A stretch of 56,139 nt of DNA from an uncultured Bacteroidota bacterium (GTDB lineage Bacteria > Bacteroidota > Bacteroidia > Chitinophagales > LD1). Position 1 is the stretch's first letter; the number at the start of each line of letters is the position of its first letter. Position numbers and translations under genes: made by a program. Below the pieces are notes generated by a model, which was not told the DNA's origin, made no database searches, and worked only from the letters and a program-made list of their open reading frames with translations. The stretch is from the NCBI GenBank assembly GCA_937894725.1, contig CALAYL010000097.1:1-56139 (forward strand). The letters run 5' to 3'. Of the stretch, positions 35,080 to 44,643 are shown piece by piece.

Positions 35080-36828
35080 ATGCGACAATTTCTAAAATTT
35101 GTGCTAGCTACCATCGTTGGCATATTCCTTTTTACTTTTTTGTTTATTGGCCTACTGGCAGGGGTAGCAGCCTCCGCAGGTAGTGAACAAGCTGGTACAG
35201 TGAAACCCAACTCTGTACTCAAAATCAATCTAAATTATAGTATTCCTGAAATGACGACCTCTAATCCATTGGCAGGCCTTAGCCCTACTAATCTTAGCAT
35301 CAAAAAAGCAATTGGCCTAAATGATATAGTAGCCGCTATCGATAAGGCAAGCAAAGATGATAACATCAAAGGAATTTACTTAGAAATGGGCGTAAACATG
35401 AGCGGCTATGCCACACTTGATGTAATTAGAAAAAAGCTAGAAGACTTCAAATCAAAGGGCAAATTTGTTTATGCCTATGGTAGCACAGTAAATCAAAAAT
35501 CATATTACGTATCCTCTGTCGCAGACAAAATCATACTCAACCCTAGTGGTGGCATGGAGATGTCGGGCTTTGGTAGAGAAATTATGTATTACAAAAATGC
35601 GCTCGAAAAACTAGGGGTTGAAGTACAAGTATTTCATTGTGGTCAGTTTAAAAGTGCGATAGAGCCTTTTTTGCGTGATAAAATGTCAGATCAAAATAGA
35701 GAACAACTCACGTCTATATATCAGGATGTTTACAATCATTTTTTAGCAAACATAAGCGCAAGCAGAAAGATAGAAAAAGCGCAACTCGACCAAGGGATAA
35801 ATGACCTCAAAGCCTTTATGCCAGAAGATTGTAAATCGCTTAATCTAGTAGATGAACTAGGCTACTACGATGCTATCGAAAAAGAGATAATAACCAAAAC
35901 AGGCGCAAAAAAAGACGAAGCGTTTAACTATACAGAGCTAAGCCAGTACGTAGCAGGAATCGACAAATCTGACCTCAGATCGGATAGAATAGCCGTAATC
36001 TATGCCGATGGGGAAATAGTAGATGGAAAAGGCGAAGACGGACAGATAGGAGGTGATGAGTTTGCCAAAATCATCAAAAAATCGAGGGAAGACAAAGATA
36101 TCAAAGCCGTAGTATTGAGAGTCAACTCGCCAGGTGGCTCGGCCTTAGCATCGGATGTGATGTGGCGCGAAGTGGTGCTCACACGCAAATCGAAACCTGT
36201 AGTAGTTTCATTTGGCGATGTAGCTGCATCTGGAGGTTATTTTATCTCTTGCAATAGTGATCGAATATTTGCAGAGCCTACATCTATCACTGGGTCTATA
36301 GGTATCTTTGGATTGATACCGAATGCAAAAAAAATGTTGAATGATAAACTAGGTATTACTACTGACCAGGTAGAAGTGACTAAGCACGGAGCATTCAACA
36401 TGGTGACTAACCCTTTTGATGTCGAAGAAAGCAGTCTTATACAGCGCAATGTAGAAAAAGGCTACAGAGAATTTAAGATGCGTGTAGCTGAGGGAAGAGG
36501 AAAGGATACGGCCTATATCGAAACTATTGCACAAGGGCACGTTTATACTGGCAATCAAGCCATAGAGATTGGTTTGGTAGATGAACTAGGCGGGCTAGAC
36601 AAAGCACTCGCTTATGCCGCCAAGAAAGCGAATCTTAAAGAATATAGCGTAAAAGAGTATCCGCAAGCAAAAGACTTTAAAGAGCAGCTTTCTGCTGCCT
36701 TAGGTGAAGCAAAAACTAGTTGGATTAAAGAGGAGCTGGGGGTTCAATATCCACTTTATAAAACATTAAAGGATCTACAATCTAGAGCTGGACTTCAAAT
36801 GCGCCTACTTTATGATTTAGGATTATAA
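35080..36828 (+). CDS. sppA: Signal peptide peptidase SppA, 67-kDa type
   Basis: 582 residues from ATG 35080 (MRQFLKFVLATIVGIFLF); the longer frame overlaps folK. One membrane helix (about 6-30) leads two tandem crotonase-like domains. The catalytic lysine is K191 (GQFKSAIEPFLRD) in the first domain and the nucleophile is S384 (DVAASGGYF) in the second, as in E. coli SppA. It degrades cleaved signal peptides in the inner membrane. Ends at a strong terminator. Confidence 0.94.
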   Translation: MRQFLKFVLATIVGIFLFTFLFIGLLAGVAASAGSEQAGTVKPNSVLKINLNYSIPEMTTSNPLAGLSPTNLSIKKAIGLNDIVAAIDKASKDDNIKGIYLEMGVNMSGYATLDVIRKKLEDFKSKGKFVYAYGSTVNQKSYYVSSVADKIILNPSGGMEMSGFGREIMYYKNALEKLGVEVQVFHCGQFKSAIEPFLRDKMSDQNREQLTSIYQDVYNHFLANISASRKIEKAQLDQGINDLKAFMPEDCKSLNLVDELGYYDAIEKEIITKTGAKKDEAFNYTELSQYVAGIDKSDLRSDRIAVIYADGEIVDGKGEDGQIGGDEFAKIIKKSREDKDIKAVVLRVNSPGGSALASDVMWREVVLTRKSKPVVVSFGDVAASGGYFISCNSDRIFAEPTSITGSIGIFGLIPNAKKMLNDKLGITTDQVEVTKHGAFNMVTNPFDVEESSLIQRNVEKGYREFKMRVAEGRGKDTAYIETIAQGHVYTGNQAIEIGLVDELGGLDKALAYAAKKANLKEYSVKEYPQAKDFKEQLSAALGEAKTSWIKEELGVQYPLYKTLKDLQSRAGLQMRLLYDLGL

Positions 36829-36850
36829 AATAATTCCATTTTCCCTCAAA

Positions 36851-36882
36851 AAAAAATCCACTGATTGGTCAGTGGATTTTTT
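36851..36882. terminator. Bidirectional terminator between sppA and the coiled-coil gene
   Basis: 14-base arms AAAAAATCCACTGA and TCAGTGGATTTTTT around the loop TTGG, with extra T on the plus strand and extra A on the left. It serves sppA and the convergent minus-strand gene ending at 36901. Confidence 0.92.
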
Positions 36883-36900
36883 TTTGTTATGGAACAACGC

Positions 36901-37821
36901 TTATTTAAGTTCTGTTTCTCCTTTACCTACAAGATAACCCGATTGGTAAACCTCTACTTTATATGTCCCTTTATCAGTAAGCTTTTGACTCCATTCAATA
37001 GCCAAATTTTTGCTGCTTTGATTCCATTCTGTATCTACCTTTTTTGAGTATTGAACTTCACTTCCAGTATCAGCTACTTTTAGTGTACCAGAGCCTTGAT
37101 CTGCTGCAGTGATAGTTTCACCTTTAGGGTTGATGATTCTAAGGTATAGTGCCAATGGCCCTGGCTCTAATACTTTATTTTCTCCAGTTGCAAAGCTAAT
37201 CTTCAGATAGTCTATACTATTCAAACGCGACTTAGTTTTCTCTTTGCCATTATTCCTTTTGTCTATGCCCTCTACTTTCAAATTTTGAAGCTGCAACAAT
37301 GAACCTAAAGCTACTTTTTTCGAAAGATTTTCTTTATCTGCGGTAAGCGAAGCTGTAGTTTGTTTCTCGGTATTTAGATTTTGATCTAGCTCAAGATTTT
37401 GTGCAGTGAGTGCTTGATTTTTATCTGTGAGTTCAGCTACTTTCTTTTGCAGACTATCATTCGATGCCTGAAGCTCAGCTATCAAATCCTTGTATCGTTT
37501 GATTTCAGCAGCCGAAAGATTGCCTTTGCGCTGAGCTGTCGCTAACTCGGCTTGGTATTTTTCGATTGTAGCTTGGCGCTCCATGATAATGGCATCCAAT
37601 TCAGCATTCTTACCTTTAAGCGACTCAAGCTCTGATTTTGCCGTTTCAAATTCTGCATTCATCGATTTGAAATCTGTATCTAGCTTCGCAATCTCATCGA
37701 TTTTGGTTTGCTTTTCTTTGTTTTCATTAAAAAGCAAATATCCCGCTACTCCATTGATTAGAAGCAATACGATAATAATCGCCATGTAAATCTTCTTACT
37801 TCCCTTGTTGTTTTCTTCCAT
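36901..37821 (-). CDS. Membrane-anchored coiled-coil protein, function unknown
   Basis: 306 residues. A short cytoplasmic start, one membrane helix (about 11-30), a long charged coiled coil (about 33-180, heptads such as KSELESLKGKNAELDAI), and a C-terminal beta domain (about 195-306) with LALYLRIINPKGE and YKVEVYQSGYLVGKGE. The layout suggests an envelope-spanning spacer with a periplasmic beta domain. I know the general type from Bacteroidota genomes but no function. Confidence 0.7.
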   Translation of the reverse strand: MEENNKGSKKIYMAIIIVLLLINGVAGYLLFNENKEKQTKIDEIAKLDTDFKSMNAEFETAKSELESLKGKNAELDAIIMERQATIEKYQAELATAQRKGNLSAAEIKRYKDLIAELQASNDSLQKKVAELTDKNQALTAQNLELDQNLNTEKQTTASLTADKENLSKKVALGSLLQLQNLKVEGIDKRNNGKEKTKSRLNSIDYLKISFATGENKVLEPGPLALYLRIINPKGETITAADQGSGTLKVADTGSEVQYSKKVDTEWNQSSKNLAIEWSQKLTDKGTYKVEVYQSGYLVGKGETELK

Positions 37822-37885
37822 TTTTATATTTGTTTATAGGTAAATGTACTGTTAAAATTATTGATTCGGAAATTTAATATAAAAA

Positions 37886-37915
37886 AAAAGTCATGACCGC
37901 TGGGTCATGACTTTT
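37886..37915 (-). terminator. Terminator downstream of the large T9SS protein gene
   Basis: 13-base perfect arms AAAAGTCATGACC and GGTCATGACTTTT with loop GCTG. On the minus strand a longer T-run follows. It lies 20 bases past the stop of the T9SS gene at 37936. Confidence 0.9.
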
Positions 37916-37935
37916 AAATAAATAAAGCAAATGGA

Positions 37936-39924
37936 TTATTTGTTAATAACCAAACGCTTAGTAGCTATTTGCTTACCGCTCTTCACGCGAACGATATAAG
38001 CACCGTTTGCTAAATCAGAAAGGTTGTAGTTCTTAACGAAAGCACCATTAGCATCTTCAGTAAAGTTTTTCACTTCAGCACCCAAGATATTGAATACAGT
38101 GATGTTTACATTGCTAGAAGTAGCATTCATTTCAAGTGTGATGTTGCCATTAGATGGATTAGGAGTGATAGCTACAGACTTATCAAAAGCAAGATCGCTA
38201 ATGTCAGTACAGTTTCTAACGTTTACAGTCTTAGTAGGTGAAGTAAATACACAACCAGCGCTATCCATTGACAAGCTTACAGGTACATTGTTTCCAAGTG
38301 TTGTAAATGCAAATACAGCATCAGCCAAGTTAGATGTAGAGCCACCTGGGAATGTCCAAAGTGAATTCCATCCTGTTTTGTTTGAAGATGTATTGGTGAA
38401 AGTATAGTTTTCATTTTGACAAAGGTAAGGCTTAGTTCCGTTTGTAGGCAATGTAAAGTTTACCGTGTTGCTCACACCAGGATAAGTAACACTTGCTGAA
38501 GCAGTAGCAGTGCATCCTCTATTGTTAGTAACAGTTACAGTGTAAGTTCCAGGAGTGCTTACTACTAATGTATTAGTAGTTGGGCCCGTATTCCAAACGT
38601 ATGTTCTACCAGTTTGTACACCAGCAGTAGTAGGAGCCAAAGTAAGTGTTCCACCACAAGCTAAAGATGGATTTGGATTAGCGAAAGTAGCTGTAATTCC
38701 GTTTGAAGTCACTAAAGTAGTATCATAAGTAAGATTTGCTCCATCAGCAACAGTGAGATATACCGTAGCGTTGGCAGCTCCTAAAACTAAAGAAGTAGTA
38801 GCACCAGAGTTACTTGTAAGTGTAGCACCTGCACCAGTTACAGACCAAGTGTACGTTAGGTTAGCAGCTTGAGCAGCTGTAACACCAAAAGTCTTAGCTT
38901 CAAGATCGATAGTAGATCCAGGGCATCCATTTGGGGTGGATTTAGCTATGGAAGCAGAGTAATCTGTACATATATGAATGATAGGAATAATATCGTAGTT
39001 TTGGTCATATACAAAAGTGCAATTTGCAGGTACTCCTGGTATGCTGTACCCATATCCATTGTTGTAGTTAGAAACTGTTGCTGTCGCACCACTCGCTCTA
39101 ATTTCTCCTGCCAACATTCTTCCTACAAAAGTAGATGGGTATGCTGGAGAGGCAAAATTTTGACCAGATACCGTAACAGTACCACAAGAATCAGCATATC
39201 CATAAGTCAAAAAGAAGTGACGAGAAGTATCTGCTCCTCTCCACTGAACTCTAATCGCAAAAATATCTCCTTTAGCAAACTGATGGTTGATACCAAAAGC
39301 AGTAGCACGATTTACAAAGTCTCCAGTTACATATTCTTTCAAATCTTGTCCTACAATCGCTATGCTTTTCACTGTAGTAAGTGTATTTCCCACTAGTTTT
39401 TGGATAGTAAACTTTAATGAATCTCCTACATTCAATGTAGCAGTATCAGCGTCAAGACCATATCCTATAATTACAGAATCCAAATATACAGTAGCTTTGC
39501 TAGTGGGGATATAATCAAATACTGGTGATGCCAGTGTTCCTCCTATAAATGCTAAGCTGTCAAAAATTTGCGTAACATAGGTAACATTAAATTTATTGAA
39601 AGTATCTACAAAGCTAGTTAACTCGTTTGCACGAATAGAAGGTGTAGCTTCAAACCAGCTTCCATTGTAACTCAAGCTCTTTTGGGTAGTTGAATATAAA
39701 AAGTCATATAAACCTAAATCTAACTCTAACGAAGAGTCACAAACAGTAGCTCGAGAAGCTCGAGAACTCATGTTGCTATATTTCTGCAACATTTGGTAGT
39801 AATTGGCATCCTTTTTTACAGGAAATGTTCTTACTGACTTGGTAGGAAAATCCGTTTTGTTTTGTGCTTGTAGCCCAGCTACAGCAAAAACACCTAGAAA
39901 TGCCAGTGTAAATAATTTTTTCAT
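37936..39924 (-). CDS. Large secreted protein with PKD/Ig-like repeats and T9SS sorting domain
   Basis: 662 residues from ATG 39924 (MKKLFTLAFLGVFAVAGLQAQ), preferred for its signal peptide over the longer frame. Residues 60-330 are beta-rich and aromatic; from about 345 Ig/PKD-like repeats follow (NGCPGSTIDLEAKTFGVT, TYTWSVTGAG, GTYTVTVTNNRGCTATAS). The last 90 residues are a T9SS type-A sorting domain (ITPNPSNGNITLEM, VFNILGAEV, LANGAYIVRV, KRLVINK). It should be a cell-surface or released protein; role unknown. Confidence 0.85.
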   Translation of the reverse strand: MKKLFTLAFLGVFAVAGLQAQNKTDFPTKSVRTFPVKKDANYYQMLQKYSNMSSRASRATVCDSSLELDLGLYDFLYSTTQKSLSYNGSWFEATPSIRANELTSFVDTFNKFNVTYVTQIFDSLAFIGGTLASPVFDYIPTSKATVYLDSVIIGYGLDADTATLNVGDSLKFTIQKLVGNTLTTVKSIAIVGQDLKEYVTGDFVNRATAFGINHQFAKGDIFAIRVQWRGADTSRHFFLTYGYADSCGTVTVSGQNFASPAYPSTFVGRMLAGEIRASGATATVSNYNNGYGYSIPGVPANCTFVYDQNYDIIPIIHICTDYSASIAKSTPNGCPGSTIDLEAKTFGVTAAQAANLTYTWSVTGAGATLTSNSGATTSLVLGAANATVYLTVADGANLTYDTTLVTSNGITATFANPNPSLACGGTLTLAPTTAGVQTGRTYVWNTGPTTNTLVVSTPGTYTVTVTNNRGCTATASASVTYPGVSNTVNFTLPTNGTKPYLCQNENYTFTNTSSNKTGWNSLWTFPGGSTSNLADAVFAFTTLGNNVPVSLSMDSAGCVFTSPTKTVNVRNCTDISDLAFDKSVAITPNPSNGNITLEMNATSSNVNITVFNILGAEVKNFTEDANGAFVKNYNLSDLANGAYIVRVKSGKQIATKRLVINK

Positions 39925-40041
39925 TTCTTTTTTGTTTTGTTTAAAAGTGAAATTAATAAGAAAGGCGAATAAATAAAAATTCTCACAAAATATCAACGAT
40001 AAAATGACATTTTTTTGACAATTCTTTGTTTTTTAACTCTT

Positions 40042-40608
40042 CTACCCCTTATAGTAGCAATTTCTACATCTTGGTTCATACGATTCGGTCTCGCCAAGCA
40101 TGACCTTGTTTTTGTTTTCTATTTTCCTAAACGAAAAATGGGCTATATCGCCACACTGCACACATACGGCATTTACTTTAGTAATATAATCTGCTATTGC
40201 CAATAGCTGTGGTATAGGGCCAAAGGGTTTTCCCTCAAAATCCATATCTAACCCCGCTACGATAACCCGGATTCCTTTTTTTGCCAATGCTTCGCAAACT
40301 ATCGGCAGTTCCATATCTAAGAATTGTGCCTCATCTATACCCACTACATCCATACCTTCTGCGAGTAGCAGAATATTCTGTGAATGTGGTATAGGAGTAG
40401 AACGAATAGCGTTGGCATTGTGCGATACCACATCAGTTTCGTCATATCGTGTATCTATAGTAGGTTTAAAAATTTCTACCTTTTTATTAGCAATCTGCAC
40501 ACGCTTGAGCCTACGAATGAGCTCTTCTGTTTTGCCCGAAAACATAGACCCACAAATGACTTCTATCCATCCTTTCTTAGGGTTGCTGATAACGGGTTCT
40601 ATAAACAT
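40042..40608 (-). CDS. tdk: Thymidine kinase
   Basis: 188 residues. Type-II thymidine kinase: P-loop GSMFSGKT at 20-27, catalytic region DEAQFLDM, lasso-loop YEPRC, and structural zinc cysteines in CVQCGD and CRNC. It phosphorylates deoxythymidine. With the dNK, dCMP deaminase and nucleoside permease it completes a salvage set, though the genes are scattered. Confidence 0.95.
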   Translation of the reverse strand: MFIEPVISNPKKGWIEVICGSMFSGKTEELIRRLKRVQIANKKVEIFKPTIDTRYDETDVVSHNANAIRSTPIPHSQNILLLAEGMDVVGIDEAQFLDMELPIVCEALAKKGIRVIVAGLDMDFEGKPFGPIPQLLAIADYITKVNAVCVQCGDIAHFSFRKIENKNKVMLGETESYEPRCRNCYYKG

Positions 40609-40675
40609 AAGTTAGATTTGATGCCGTGAATATAATTTTTTTTAAAAATTGTTTTTAAGTAGTAGGTTTGAGGCT

Positions 40676-41374
40676 ATGGATATTACCACTATATTATTAC
40701 AAATAGACTTGTTTTCAAAACAACTCGAATCTGCTGCTCTCACTAGCATCGAACGCGATTTGATAAAATCAAAACTACTTTCGCTATATGAAAGAGTAAG
40801 TGTATCAAACTACGTGCAAACCCCTGTCGCACCTACCATAGCGCATTCTACACCTCCAGTAGTAGAAGAGCAAAAAGCAGAAGCGAGGACGTTGCCTATC
40901 GAAGAAATCAAAGCAACAAAAATAGTAGAAACCGTATCGGCTCCTGAAATCACGATGGAAACTATCACTGAATCTGTAGAAGTAGAAATGACAACACCTG
41001 AAGTAGAAAAAGTAGCGACACAAGAAATTCATACTCCTCCTTCCCCATCGAGCCTAGTAGATAGACTATCGGAAACAGACAACAGTCTTATGGGTAAATT
41101 TACGACCTCTTCAAAAGGGCTAAACGATAATGTAACAGAAGGCGATCTAAAAAAACTAATAGACTTCAATCGTCAGTTTGTGTTTATTCAAGAGCTTTTT
41201 GGCAATGATCCAAAAGCCTATATGGAAGCCATCAATCGACTGAATGCCATGCAAACGATCGATGAAGCGGTTCTTTACATAAACCAAGAGCTAGTAACAA
41301 AATACAATTGGAACAAAGACCTACAATCGCTTAAGCTTTTTGACAAAATCATCCGTCAAAAATTCGGGATATGA
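40676..41374 (+). CDS. Bacteroidota-type unknown with disordered middle and helical C-terminus
   Basis: 232 residues from ATG 40676; the frame extends 27 bases upstream only to a TTG. A helical N-terminus (LLQIDLFSKQLESAAL), a low-complexity Pro/Glu/Thr/Val region (about 50-140), and a conserved C-terminus DLKKLIDFNRQFVFIQELFGNDPKAY (about 147-172, given by position) with YNWNKDLQSLKLFDKII. I know the C-terminal pattern from Bacteroidota genomes, where its role is unassigned. Its stop overlaps the rhomboid start (ATGA). Confidence 0.65.
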   Translation: MDITTILLQIDLFSKQLESAALTSIERDLIKSKLLSLYERVSVSNYVQTPVAPTIAHSTPPVVEEQKAEARTLPIEEIKATKIVETVSAPEITMETITESVEVEMTTPEVEKVATQEIHTPPSPSSLVDRLSETDNSLMGKFTTSSKGLNDNVTEGDLKKLIDFNRQFVFIQELFGNDPKAYMEAINRLNAMQTIDEAVLYINQELVTKYNWNKDLQSLKLFDKIIRQKFGI

Positions 41375-41976
41375 GTATTACCATCATTATCATCATCGTC
41401 ACGGTACTCACGAGCATAGCCGCTTTTCAAAATGAGCAACTTTTTGGCAAGTTGGCTTTTCACCCAGTGAGCATAGTACAAAATAAAGAGTGGTCGCGTG
41501 CGCTCACGGTAGGTTTTGTTCACAACGATTATAGTCATTTGTTTTTCAACATGTTTACGTTTTATTTCTTTGGTAGTTCAGTGGAGCAGTACTTTATGTA
41601 TCTATTTCCCTATGGCAATATTCTTTATCTCGCTTTTTATTTATTAGCACTTTTATTATCTGGCATTCCAGATCTCATAAAAAACAAAAACAATCCTTAT
41701 TACAGTGCAGTTGGCGCATCTGGTGCTGTATCGGCCATTGTATTTGCCTACATTTTGTTTGACCCAAGAGCTACACTGTATTTACAACTATTTATTCCTA
41801 TTCCAGCAGTATTGTATGCCGTAGGTTATTTGTTTTATTCCTACTATATGGCAAAAAAAGGGGTGGACAATATTGGTCACCTCACTCACTTTGCAGGAGC
41901 AGTGTTTGGATTTGTGTTTCCCATTTTGCTAAAACCTGAATTGATAACGAATTTTATTCAAAAATTGACCGCTTGA
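41371..41976 (+). CDS. Rhomboid-family intramembrane serine protease
   Basis: 201 residues, the minimal six-helix form. The catalytic dyad is S117 (GASGAVSA) and H173 (HLTHFAG), and the HLFFNMF motif (H56-N60) forms the oxyanion region. It cleaves membrane-spanning substrates. ATG overlaps the upstream gene's stop by 4 bases, and its TGA overlaps the threonine aldolase ATG by one base, so the three genes are translated together. Confidence 0.92.
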   Translation: MSITIIIIIVTVLTSIAAFQNEQLFGKLAFHPVSIVQNKEWSRALTVGFVHNDYSHLFFNMFTFYFFGSSVEQYFMYLFPYGNILYLAFYLLALLLSGIPDLIKNKNNPYYSAVGASGAVSAIVFAYILFDPRATLYLQLFIPIPAVLYAVGYLFYSYYMAKKGVDNIGHLTHFAGAVFGFVFPILLKPELITNFIQKLTA

Positions 41977-42992
41977 TGATAGTAGATCTCCGAAGCGATA
42001 CCCTCACAAAGCCCACTCCAGCTATGAAAGCGGCCATGTTTGAAGCGCCATTAGGCGATGATGTATTTGGCGAAGACCCTACAGTAAATGCACTTGAAAC
42101 AAAGTGTGCAGCAATGTTTGGCATGGAAGCTGCGCTATTTTGCCCATCGGGTACGATGACCAATCAGATAGCGATTAAAGCACAAACACAACCACTCGAT
42201 GAGATTATATGTGATAAACTTTCGCATATATACAACTACGAAACGGGCGGTTTTGCATTCCACTCTGGCGTATCTGTACGTTTGACAGATGGTGTGCAAG
42301 GGGTAATGGATACAACTATGGCCGACAATTGCATACTCCCCGATTTTGATTGGTACCCAAATACCCGAATGGTATGTATCGAAAATACCGTAAACAAAGG
42401 CGGTGGAGCAGTTTACACCTTAGCCCAAATGAAATCCCTAGGTGCTTTTTGCAAAGAAAAAAGCCTGACATTTCATCTCGATGGCGCACGTTTGTTTAAC
42501 GCTCTGGCAGTGCAAAACATAGCTCCCATAGAACTCACAGGTATTTTTGATAGCATCTCAATTTGTCTTTCAAAAGGATTGGGCGCGCCAGTAGGCTCTG
42601 TACTTTTAGGATCAAAAGACGTGATAAAACGAGCTCGAAAAATAAGAAAAGTAATGGGAGGCGGCATGCGCCAAAGCGGCATTTTAGCCGCAGCCGGTAT
42701 CTATGCACTCGACCATCATGTAGCCCGACTGAAGATAGACCATGAGCATGCTCGCATATTAGCTGATGTTCTAGAAAAATTTAGTTGGGTAAAAAGGGTG
42801 CTGCCTGTAGCCACCAATATTGTGATATTTGAAGTAGAAAATGCCAATCATACCGCTGAAAAACTAGCTTCAATAGGCATTAAAACTTCACCATTTTCAA
42901 AATCGCATGTGCGAATGGTTACGCATCTTGATATAACGAAAGAAATGGTCGAATATACAATCGAAAAGTTGAAGAATTTAGACGCAATCTAG
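41976..42992 (+). CDS. ltaA: Low-specificity L-threonine aldolase
   Basis: 338 residues from ATG 41976; the frame includes one TTG codon before it. PLP fold-type I: K200 in CLSKGLGAPVGS, with DLRSDTLTKPTPAM at the start and DKLSHIYNYE. It splits threonine or allo-threonine to glycine and acetaldehyde. Overlaps the rhomboid stop by one base and the convergent T9SS gene by 4 bases. Confidence 0.93.
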   Translation: MIVDLRSDTLTKPTPAMKAAMFEAPLGDDVFGEDPTVNALETKCAAMFGMEAALFCPSGTMTNQIAIKAQTQPLDEIICDKLSHIYNYETGGFAFHSGVSVRLTDGVQGVMDTTMADNCILPDFDWYPNTRMVCIENTVNKGGGAVYTLAQMKSLGAFCKEKSLTFHLDGARLFNALAVQNIAPIELTGIFDSISICLSKGLGAPVGSVLLGSKDVIKRARKIRKVMGGGMRQSGILAAAGIYALDHHVARLKIDHEHARILADVLEKFSWVKRVLPVATNIVIFEVENANHTAEKLASIGIKTSPFSKSHVRMVTHLDITKEMVEYTIEKLKNLDAI

Positions 42993-44584
42993 TACTTGAC
43001 CACTTTAAATATTGTGCTATCTATCCTTGCAAAATACACACCGCTTTCTAATTTAGAAATATCAATTTGTGAACTTCCTATATTTATATTGAAAGTTGCA
43101 CAAAGTTTACCCGAAATATCCATTACTTCTACAGCTTGCTTTTTTACAGAATTGATAGACACAATTCCACTAGTAGGATTAGGATATAGTTTTGTCGGAT
43201 CATTTTCTATACTTCTGACACTATTAAAAACACGCCCACAGTTTTCAATTTCCGTAATGTAGAAGTCTTTTACTCTTCCAACTTCTCTTAGTAAATCATT
43301 GACTTCATCATAAGGCTTATTTACTTTTTCAATACTATCTTTCAGTACATGTATGATCGCTAAATCGATCGATTTTGTTTCATTTGGATAAAAAGTATCA
43401 AGGCTTACAGAACCTATTAGCAGATAAAAGTCAGCACTTAAAGAAGGTCCATTTTGAGGATATATACAAGACCAGGTTGTAGAATCAGTAGGAGTTCCAT
43501 GAAATAAAAACTTTGTAGGGTTGATTGGATTGAATTGCCCAGAATAACCATTACCAAATGGGATCATAGCACTACTATCATAAAACCTGCCTTCTTGATA
43601 TGCTCTAAACAAATTACAACTTAGTCCAATAGGAAGAAATGGATGATCTGTTTTCTTAACAAAACTCACCATTTTTTTATTTAAAAAAGAGACTGCTTGT
43701 GTAGCTCTTACATTACCAAAATCTTTTTGAGGAAAACAACCATTATCATTTTCTATCCGTTTATAAGTATAAAAAGTATTTTGAGTTGTATCGCAGCCTA
43801 CATGGTTATTGTTGTAACAACCCATATTAGGATCTATATAAAACGAAAAGATAGCATCGTGATATTTCTGAGAAGATTTATTTGTAATTGAAAAACGCAA
43901 AAAAATAGTACTATCTAAAATATTATTTTTATTAGCAAATGAAAACACCCTGACTTGTGCTTCGAGTTTCATTTTATTACAAATCCGAAAAGAATCTCGT
44001 GTTCGATCGTCATTTAATAAGATTAATGCTTCTTGATCTCCACATATTGTTGGGTATTCACCTAATCGAGGCTCATAAACACCATTCCTATTTACATCTG
44101 TAAAGTTAGCTAAGATTTTAGATTCTCCATTTTGCGTATTGCCATTTCCAGGCCACTGCAAAATTTCTGCACTTGGAGTAAAATTTGAATTCTTAAAATC
44201 TTTTACATGCTCTTGAATCTGCTGACTACTTACTTTATATACTTTTTTATATACAGAATCAAAAGAGGCAGAATAATTACTGGCAACGGGGCCAATGCCC
44301 CAATCCATAGCATAATCATAATAATTACTAGCTCCAACTAATCTATTTAGACTGTCTTTTCCAATTACCCAAAATGTGCCATAAAAAACACTCTGAATAC
44401 CACTATTTTTAGGAAATTCAAAATCTGCAAATTCAATTTTATCATTTAGCGTTTTGATAAACATATTTGCGCTCGGATAAAGCCCTGCTTTAATTTGATT
44501 AGTATCTATGTATGTCATACCTTGAGAAAAGGCTGATAGATAAATCAGGTAAAAAACTATTGATGCAGAAAAGGCTTTAGTCAT
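42989..44584 (-). CDS. Secreted protein with T9SS sorting domain, unknown function
   Basis: 531 residues. Signal peptide about 1-20 (ending SAFSQ). The body has calcium-loop-like DVNRNGVYEPRLGEYPTI (about 168-185), several cysteines, and DSTIFLRFSITNKS; I know this general layout from Bacteroidota T9SS cargo proteins without catalytic annotation. Residues from about 450 are a sorting domain (YPNPTSGIVSI, VMDISGKLC, LESGVYFARI, FKVVKY). No enzyme motif seen. Confidence 0.82.
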   Translation of the reverse strand: MTKAFSASIVFYLIYLSAFSQGMTYIDTNQIKAGLYPSANMFIKTLNDKIEFADFEFPKNSGIQSVFYGTFWVIGKDSLNRLVGASNYYDYAMDWGIGPVASNYSASFDSVYKKVYKVSSQQIQEHVKDFKNSNFTPSAEILQWPGNGNTQNGESKILANFTDVNRNGVYEPRLGEYPTICGDQEALILLNDDRTRDSFRICNKMKLEAQVRVFSFANKNNILDSTIFLRFSITNKSSQKYHDAIFSFYIDPNMGCYNNNHVGCDTTQNTFYTYKRIENDNGCFPQKDFGNVRATQAVSFLNKKMVSFVKKTDHPFLPIGLSCNLFRAYQEGRFYDSSAMIPFGNGYSGQFNPINPTKFLFHGTPTDSTTWSCIYPQNGPSLSADFYLLIGSVSLDTFYPNETKSIDLAIIHVLKDSIEKVNKPYDEVNDLLREVGRVKDFYITEIENCGRVFNSVRSIENDPTKLYPNPTSGIVSINSVKKQAVEVMDISGKLCATFNINIGSSQIDISKLESGVYFARIDSTIFKVVKY

Positions 44585-44643
44585 CTATTTCGTTTTAACA
44601 AAAATAGAAAGTAGATAAAACTAATTGTCACACAAATGTAAAA

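Noticed and set aside
38869..39396. 175-codon frame on the plus strand
   Set aside because: It is antisense to the large T9SS cargo gene, whose repeated codon pattern creates an open frame by chance; Ser/Arg/Cys-rich product.
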